11,636 nt of DNA. Source: Chitinivibrionales bacterium. Its GTDB lineage: Bacteria; Fibrobacterota; Chitinivibrionia; Chitinivibrionales; JANQEN01. The stretch lies in contig JAUVGS010000014.1 in NCBI GenBank assembly GCA_030593665.1, forward strand, positions 1 through 11,636. Direction: 5' to 3'. A program made the translations under genes and the position numbers. The first letter of the stretch is position 1, and the number at the start of each line of letters is the position of its first letter. Below, piece after piece: positions 7,938 through 11,636 of the stretch. The notes below the pieces were generated by a model that was given only the letters and a program-made list of their open reading frames with translations, did no database searches and had not been told where the DNA came from.

Positions 7938-7975
7938 TTACTATAGATGTACTTACTATAAATATTTTTACTATA
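7938..7975. repeat. Three exact TTACTATA direct repeats, 15-bp period
   Basis: TTACTATA occurs at 7938-7945, 7953-7960 and 7968-7975, each start exactly 15 bp after the last. A degraded copy (AGAGTATA) lies one further period upstream, at 7923-7930. The array ends 18 bp before the preferred MFS start at 7994. It is either an iteron-like regulator binding array or, if translation begins at 7868, a five-residue coding repeat (F-T-I-D-V, L-T-I-N-I, F-T-I-F-Q). Confidence 0.6.
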
Positions 7976-7993
7976 TTTCAGTGGTTAAAAACA

Positions 7994-9235
7994 ATGCTCT
8001 TCCGGTTTTCTCTCTATGGCTTTCTGAAAAACCAGCGCTATTTTGAGCCGTTCCTGCTACTGGCGTTTCTTCAAAAGGGATTATCCTTCGCGCTGATCGG
8101 TATACTTATAGGGTTTCGCGAAATCTGCATCAATATAATAGAAATACCTACCGGTGCAGTTGCAGATGTTGTCGGCCGCCGGAAATCCATGATCCTGTCA
8201 TTTGTAGCCTATAGCATTTCATTTTTCATTTTTGGTATATCCCGGACTTTGTGGATGCTGTTTATTGCGATGCTTTTCTTCTCCGTGGGGGAGGCCTTTC
8301 GAACCGGGACCCATAAAGCTATAATTTTTGACTGGCTTGCCGGTCAGAAAAGGGAGAACGAAAAAACAAAGGTGTACGGCTTTACCCGCTCATGGAGCAA
8401 GCTCGGTTCTGCTTTCAGTGTAATTATTGCGGGAATACTGGTATTTGTATCCAATGATTATTCCATGATTTTTCTATTATGTATCATTCCCTGCGTGATA
8501 AATATCATTAACTTTTTAACCTACCCGAGGTATCTTGACGGCCCCCGAAATGAAAGTGATGGAGTTAAATCCATTATAAAAACACTCTTATCCTCTCTCG
8601 CAAAAAGCATCAAAACAAGCCGGTTACGCAGGTTATTGTTTGAATCCATGGGGTATGAAGGGCTGTTTAAAACAAGCAAGGATTATCTGCAGCCGGTTCT
8701 GCAATCCACCGCGTTCGCCTTGCCGGTATTACTGCATTTCAGTGGGCAGCAGCGAACAGCCCTATTAGTTGGTGCTGTCTATTTTCTGCTGCATGTTCTG
8801 AGCAGCATCGCATCACGCAATGCAGACATGCTGGTGAAAAAAACAGGCAGTGAATCAGAAGCTGCACACAGGTTATGGGTCTTTGATCTGCTGGTTTTCA
8901 TCATGCTTTTCGCAGGAATACTCGCCGGATATTCCGTCGTGGTAATCAGTGCGTTTATTTTACTGGCAATCCTGCAGAATTTCTGGCGGCCTATTCTTAT
9001 CAGCCGGTTTGCCACACTTTCAGATCCCGCGCAGACTGCGACTATCCTGAGTATAGAATCACAGTCCAAGTCTATCTTTGTCGCTGTTTTTGCACCGCTC
9101 ATTGGATTGGCAATAGATGCAGTTATGAAGGTAAATACAGAATGGCAGTTTTTGCCGATTGCCGGTCTGGGGATTGTGATATCTGCTGTTATGGTGGTAA
9201 CGGCAGGTGGTGTGAAAAAGAAATATGCTGATTAA
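7994..9235 (+). CDS. MFS transporter, efflux-permease type
   Basis: 413 aa from ATG at 7994. Many hydrophobic segments span the whole length, as in 12-helix major facilitator proteins. Motif A is clear in the loop after helix 2 (G-A-V-A-D-V-V-G-R-R-K-S, near residues 54-65). The N-terminus Y-G-F-L-K-N-Q-R-Y-F-E-P-F resembles the start of a family of uncharacterised MFS permeases, which supports 7994. The frame is also open from ATG at 7868, adding 42 residues. An AGAGG lies about 15 bases before that ATG, while 7994 has no evident ribosome binding site, so the start is unsettled. The added segment is very AT-rich and contains the 15-bp repeats. This is the only plus-strand gene here, divergent from glmS and convergent with the integrase remnant 6 bp beyond its stop. 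The substrate is unknown. Inner membrane. Confidence 0.85.
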   Translation: MLFRFSLYGFLKNQRYFEPFLLLAFLQKGLSFALIGILIGFREICINIIEIPTGAVADVVGRRKSMILSFVAYSISFFIFGISRTLWMLFIAMLFFSVGEAFRTGTHKAIIFDWLAGQKRENEKTKVYGFTRSWSKLGSAFSVIIAGILVFVSNDYSMIFLLCIIPCVINIINFLTYPRYLDGPRNESDGVKSIIKTLLSSLAKSIKTSRLRRLLFESMGYEGLFKTSKDYLQPVLQSTAFALPVLLHFSGQQRTALLVGAVYFLLHVLSSIASRNADMLVKKTGSESEAAHRLWVFDLLVFIMLFAGILAGYSVVVISAFILLAILQNFWRPILISRFATLSDPAQTATILSIESQSKSIFVAVFAPLIGLAIDAVMKVNTEWQFLPIAGLGIVISAVMVVTAGGVKKKYAD

Positions 9236-9241
9236 AGAATT

Positions 9242-9424
9242 TTAGTTTTGTAAAGAAAATTCGATATCTAACGGGCTTTTTAATTTTTGCGGGTGTAACA
9301 AATTAACAGTTTGCAAATAGATCATGGTCGTTTTTACATCACTATGCCCTAATAATTTTTGTACTGTAGTGATATCATATCCGGCTAATAATAAATGCGA
9401 TGCAAAACTATGTCGCAATGTATA
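9242..9424 (-). pseudogene. C-terminal remnant of an integron-integrase-like tyrosine recombinase
   Basis: On the minus strand an uninterrupted frame of 60 codons (9421-9242, stop included) reads [11 protein letters not shown], then [13 protein letters not shown], and ends after K-S-P-L-D. These are the last boxes of a tyrosine recombinase: the Arg of HxxR, the L-G-H histidine and the nucleophilic Tyr. The tail resembles the RSPLD end of IntI proteins, which points to an integron integrase rather than XerC/D (inference). Everything upstream is missing, including the first catalytic Arg and the IntI-specific domain. At the His of HxxR there is a Tyr codon (9422-9424), which is where sequence of the methyltransferase begins. 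It is therefore a deletion scar and not functional. It lies on the same strand as the cassette-like genes. Confidence 0.82.
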
Positions 9425-9905
9425 TGACCAGTTTTGCGCCTGGACGCAGCAGTCCGCGAACAGCCTGAAAAAAACCTTTGAGATAGGGCATCCAACCGAT
9501 TACACCTATGGTGATCAGTGCCAGATCATGATGACCAAGTCCCTCAGGCAGGTTATAAATGTCGGCCTCAATCAGACGCGGATTATATTCGGTTTTGGCT
9601 GCTAATTGAGCTCCCAATGCAAGAAATTCAGCAGACTGATCCAGCCCCAGTGAAGGATGGGCACCCAACGATGCAAGCGAAAGCAATTCATGCGCGTTGT
9701 TGCAGCCTACCTGCACCGCACTGTGACCCTCAATCCCCAACTCAGACAACGTGGTCGTCAGGCAATCGTCAAGCTTACAGAAGTCCGGTTCTCCAGCGGC
9801 GCGCAGCAACTCATCCCACCTTTGACCTTCACCATGCAGGTGGGCCGATGCGTCCCATGTTGCCTTATTGGCTTGAGTAAATGTGCGAATGTAATCCAAT
9901 TTCAT
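9408..9905 (-). CDS. Class I SAM-dependent methyltransferase, 3'-truncated
   Basis: 165 aa. A motif I-like segment [10 protein letters not shown] is followed by [11 protein letters not shown] (the acidic residue that holds the ribose), E-A-D-I-Y-N-L-P-E, a D-L-A-L-I core strand and [11 protein letters not shown]. This is the Rossmann-fold order of class I methyltransferases. Relatives continue well past the R-P-G strand (to my recollection about 250-280 aa). Here the frame hits a stop six codons after K-L-V, and the last bases belong to the integrase remnant in another frame, so the C-terminal substrate part is lost. AAGAGG lies nine bases before the ATG. Base composition is visibly more GC-rich than the genes on either side, suggesting separate acquisition. 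It starts just after an attC-like site, as expected of an integron cassette. Probably a broken gene; the substrate is unknown. Confidence 0.75.
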   Translation of the reverse strand: MKLDYIRTFTQANKATWDASAHLHGEGQRWDELLRAAGEPDFCKLDDCLTTTLSELGIEGHSAVQVGCNNAHELLSLASLGAHPSLGLDQSAEFLALGAQLAAKTEYNPRLIEADIYNLPEGLGHHDLALITIGVIGWMPYLKGFFQAVRGLLRPGAKLVIYIAT

Positions 9906-9929
9906 AGTTTATAGCCTCTTTTATAGTTG

Positions 9930-10000
9930 ATAACGCCTCGCTTCACCTGAAATTATGTAGAGAAGCGGAATAATTTTCAGCGTGCAAGCGGTTGTTATGC
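9930..10000 (-). other. attC-like recombination site (integron cassette end)
   Basis: On the minus strand, ATAACAA at the antitoxin stop pairs with GTTAT near the methyltransferase start as an imperfect hairpin: ATAAC/GTTAT (5 bp), unpaired spacer AAC against AGGC, CGCTT/AAGCG (5 bp), a bulged G, CAC/GTG (3 bp), a bulged G, then 10 bp with one bulged A (CTGAAAATTAT/ATAATTTCAG) and a 13-base loop. Outer R, spacer and inner L arms plus extrahelical bases are the attC architecture, and TAACAA is a usual attC start. The cores (GCATAAC, GTTATCA) deviate from RYYYAAC and GTTRRRY by a base or two. As in many cassettes, the site overlaps the upstream gene's stop codon. Confidence 0.6.
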
Positions 10001-10264
10001 TGCTTTTTGAATAAGTTCAGACTCATATTCTGGAAACATTATTATAGCAGGATGAACTTTAAAAGCATAGGCAAGTTGCTCTGCTCTCTTTTTCCCAATA
10101 TCCACTTTATTATTTTCAAGCAGGCTTATATTCTTTGCATTTATACGTGAACGTTTCGCTAATTCTTCTTGGGTCCACCCCTTTAACTCGCGTAGCATTC
10201 GAATCGTCTCACCAGTGGACAGAATAGCACTCTTTTTGGCAGGTTTAAACTCGTTTTTATTCAT
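9995..10264 (-). CDS. XRE-family HTH antitoxin
   Basis: 89 aa. Residues about 17-75 form a Cro/C1-type helix-turn-helix: T-G-E-T-I-R-M-L-R, then G-W-T-Q-E-E-L-A-K-R-S, N-I-S-L-L-E-N-N and a final helix with A-E-Q-L-A-Y-A-F-K-V-H-P. It follows the RelE-fold toxin gene by 13 bp. The toxin-first order and XRE antitoxin match HigBA-type modules, in which the antitoxin binds the toxin and represses its own operon. AAGGGTG four bases before the ATG is a strong ribosome binding site, stronger than that of the toxin, as expected if antitoxin is made in excess. The stop codon lies inside the R'' core of the attC-like site, tying the pair to a mobile cassette. A few bases of this gene therefore double as recombination site. 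Confidence 0.85.
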   Translation of the reverse strand: MNKNEFKPAKKSAILSTGETIRMLRELKGWTQEELAKRSRINAKNISLLENNKVDIGKKRAEQLAYAFKVHPAIIMFPEYESELIQKAA

Positions 10265-10277
10265 TTTACACCCTTAA

Positions 10278-10535
10278 TTAATATTTATAAGGAGTAATTT
10301 CCAACACATATACTGCTACCATATCTTTTTCAACAGAATATATTACTCTATGTTGCAAACTCAGTCGAGAAGAACGTTGTCCTCTCCTTTCTCCTTTTAA
10401 TTTCTCATCATGAAATCCAGGAAACTCTTTTAAAATACCTGGTCCATGGCGAAAAATTAGATCTTTCCAAAGCTCATATTTCTTTTTTGCCTGATCCTCT
10501 TTTTTTTGAGGAGAGGTGATTTGTGTTTGAATCAT
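10278..10535 (-). CDS. RelE/HigB-fold toxin (probable mRNA interferase)
   Basis: 85 aa from ATG at 10535. The core F-H-D-E-K-L-K-G, R-G-Q-R-S-S-R-L-S, H-R-V-I-Y and the end E-I-T-P-Y-K-Y match a RelE/ParE-superfamily group of toxins about 90 aa long. The basic residues in the second block are those expected to contact RNA at the ribosome. A TTG at 10544 would add three residues. Neither start has a Shine-Dalgarno sequence: the upstream DNA is a T-rich tract within an overlapping ORF that does have one. Translation could therefore depend on coupling to that ORF, keeping toxin low (inference). It is paired with the XRE antitoxin 13 bp downstream. Confidence 0.85.
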   Translation of the reverse strand: MIQTQITSPQKKEDQAKKKYELWKDLIFRHGPGILKEFPGFHDEKLKGERRGQRSSRLSLQHRVIYSVEKDMVAVYVLEITPYKY

Positions 10536-10587
10536 TTTGGCCAAAACAAAAAAAAGAAAGAAATATCAAAATAAAAATTCTTTTCAT
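10474..10587 (-). CDS. 37-aa signal-peptide-like leader ORF overlapping the toxin start
   Basis: ATG at 10587 has the best ribosome binding site in this region (AGGAGAG at 10593-10599, five bases away). It opens a frame ending TGA at 10474. The product starts M-K-R-I-F-I-L-I-F-L-S-F-F-C-F-G-Q-N: a basic n-region, about 12 hydrophobic residues, then a polar G-Q-N, very like signal peptides of secreted Bacteroidota-type proteins. After that it runs into the toxin gene in another frame and ends. It may be the fossil start of a secreted-protein gene cut off by the toxin gene, or a small leader whose translation feeds the toxin. No homologous mature domain is visible. Confidence 0.45.
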   Translation of the reverse strand: MKRIFILIFLSFFCFGQNDSNTNHLSSKKRGSGKKEI

Positions 10588-10599
10588 ATCATCTCTCCT

Positions 10600-10678
10600 A
10601 TAACGATTAGTTCACCTTTGGTAAACTTTAATACCAGTCCTACCCATAATCAGTTTCATCATCAATCTACATTGTTAT
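10600..10678 (-). other. Second, weaker attC-like structure
   Basis: On the minus strand, ATAACAATGTAG and CTAATCGTTAT close a 79-base interval. Pairing gives 5 bp, one mismatch, 2 bp, a bulged G and 3 bp. Like the site at 9930-10000 it begins ATAACAA and ends CGTTAT, lies just after one gene (21 bp past the ATPase stop) and stops just before the next ribosome binding site. The inside does not form one continuous hairpin, only a small GGTA/TACC loop, so it is less convincing than the first. Confidence 0.35.
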
Positions 10679-10698
10679 TAAAATATGCAAATTCCACT

Positions 10699-11636
10699 TT
10701 AAATATTTAACAGCTCTTTAGCCCTTATTATCTTCCAGAAATATCCTGATCCTTGAAGTTCTTTCGTAGGAGAACTTAGTGTGATTAACACCTTTTGTAT
10801 TGTTTTGCCAGGAAAATTTTCCTTTAAAATTTCTTCTTTTTTCCCAACGTCCCTTGCAATGTTTAATCCGATTGGATTTTGTGAGTATTTCATTTCACAA
10901 AGTGTAACCACATTATCTTTTCTTTGATATACCAAATCTATTTGTACACCTTTTTCATTTTTTTTATATCTTTTGAAATATGAACCAGCAGAGTATTCTA
11001 TACCTGAAAATCCTAAGAGATAAGCGATCTTTCTTACATGAAGTAGACATACCTTTTCAAAGCTAATCCCAAGCCATGAAATAAAAGCATTTGATTGTAT
11101 AATGTTTTGAAATAAATTTTCAGTTATTTCTTCCTGTATAGTTTTCAGATTAGGTTTAATAAAGTTAAGATAAAAACTTAAAAAGCCATCGGTGATCATA
11201 TACTTTTTCAGTTTGCTGTTTGCTGATTTGTTAAGAGGTGTATATGAGGTAATGAATCCTGCCTTTTCAAGATCAAATAAAAGGTTCGAAAATCTACCCC
11301 CTGGTTTTTCCCCTAGTTTTTCAAGTAATTGAGTACGAAACAGGCCATAGGGATATTTCGACAATATTTCAACGATTTGCCTGTATAGAGTTGTTTTACC
11401 AAAATGGCTGACAAAGATTTTTTGATATTCATTCACCCATAAACCGGATGAATGAAATGCCAGCTTTTCCAATGACAATCGGACAGAACCAGCTTCTGAT
11501 AATTGTTGAATATAAAGCGGGACACCGGATGTCAGACATTGAGCATCCAATATCTCATGATACCCTCTGTCCTGAAACATTAGTTTTGTTTCCTGTAAAT
11601 CGAATGCCTTTAAATGGATTGAACAATTTACTCTCC
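10699..11636 (-). CDS. AAA/archaeal-type ATPase with DUF234 nuclease-like C-terminus (5' part outside window)
   Basis: The frame is open to the right edge. The ATG at 11580 is probably internal, because the 18 codons before it (ending H-L-K-A-F-D-L-Q-E-T-K-L) read on in frame and resemble the same family. About 311 residues are visible. The Walker-type ATPase domain lies outside the window. What remains, counted from the internal Met: the ATPase lid and G-V-P-L-Y segment (near 19-23), a winged helix (about 62-130), and a DUF234 domain with E175, D215 (Q-I-D) and E229-x-K231 (C-E-M-K), the pattern of a PDDEXK nuclease core. Family members are about 450-480 aa. Their role is largely unknown, and a defence or mobile-element link is often suspected. 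The 3' end is followed by an attC-like structure and then the toxin cassette. Confidence 0.8.
   Translation of the reverse strand, partial: RVNCSIHLKAFDLQETKLMFQDRGYHEILDAQCLTSGVPLYIQQLSEAGSVRLSLEKLAFHSSGLWVNEYQKIFVSHFGKTTLYRQIVEILSKYPYGLFRTQLLEKLGEKPGGRFSNLLFDLEKAGFITSYTPLNKSANSKLKKYMITDGFLSFYLNFIKPNLKTIQEEITENLFQNIIQSNAFISWLGISFEKVCLLHVRKIAYLLGFSGIEYSAGSYFKRYKKNEKGVQIDLVYQRKDNVVTLCEMKYSQNPIGLNIARDVGKKEEILKENFPGKTIQKVLITLSSPTKELQGSGYFWKIIRAKELLNI

Noticed and set aside
7868..7993. 42-residue N-terminal extension of the MFS protein
   Set aside because: The family-like N-terminus begins at 7994, and the extension is very AT-rich and repetitive. Kept only as an alternative start.
9324..9605. 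Plus-strand open frame of 93 codons across the integrase-methyltransferase junction
   Set aside because: It spans the antisense of two unrelated gene fragments, so it cannot be an inherited gene.
9518..9880. Plus-strand open frame of 120 codons
   Set aside because: Antisense to the methyltransferase; the GC-rich stretch produces long chance frames.
10536..10544. TTG start for the toxin three codons upstream
   Set aside because: It has no ribosome binding site and adds nothing to the domain; the ATG at 10535 is simpler.
11578..11580. ATG at 11580 as the start of the ATPase gene
   Set aside because: The frame continues upstream with family-like residues to the window edge, and the ATPase domain would otherwise be missing.
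1..11636. tRNA, rRNA, CRISPR arrays, complete insertion sequences, replication origin
   Set aside because: No cloverleaf, rRNA-like stretch, spaced palindromic array, intact transposase or DnaA-box cluster was seen on either strand.

Overview
The window is bacterial chromosomal DNA in two parts: a metabolic block of moderate base composition (1-9235) and an AT-richer accessory block (about 9240-11636). The phylum cannot be fixed from the sequence. The many [4Fe-4S] flavoproteins suggest an anaerobic or redox-versatile bacterium. All genes except one MFS transporter lie on the minus strand, so transcription runs from high to low coordinates.

Metabolic block, in transcription order. glmS (7627-5777) makes glucosamine-6-phosphate and ends at a stem-loop. 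Next comes a fused FAD oxidase/Fe-S protein of the GlcD+GlcF type (5629-3764). A roughly 240-bp spacer follows, holding a weak terminator-like hairpin and an 86-bp palindromic REP/MITE-like element. Then come two tandem ferredoxin/glutamate-synthase-like proteins (3526-2147 and 2143-659) and a class II glutamine amidotransferase that runs off the left edge (645-1). The last three form a tight operon with gaps of 3 and 13 bp and look like a split, archaeal-type glutamate synthase. The amidotransferase would release ammonia from glutamine, and the 659-2143 protein (FMN site plus Fe-S clusters) would carry out the reductive step on 2-oxoglutarate. The 2147-3526 protein is a paralogue that keeps the ferredoxin part but has lost the recognisable FMN and 3Fe-4S motifs. 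No NADPH-type small subunit is visible, so the neighbouring FAD/Fe-S protein is a candidate electron donor (inference).

A divergent intergenic region with inverted repeats, and an exact 15-bp-period direct repeat, precedes an MFS permease on the plus strand (7994-9235).

Accessory block. The MFS gene converges on the last 60 codons of an integron-integrase-like tyrosine recombinase. That remnant is fused at its 5' side to a truncated SAM methyltransferase. Upstream on the same strand are an attC-like imperfect hairpin overlapping an antitoxin stop codon, a RelE-type toxin / XRE antitoxin pair, a 37-codon signal-peptide-like ORF overlapping the toxin start in another frame, a second weaker attC-like structure, and an AAA/DUF234 ATPase-nuclease gene that runs off the right edge. 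Together these look like a decayed cassette array of a chromosomal integron: short genes on one strand, each followed by a folded AAC...GTT site, beside an integrase scar.
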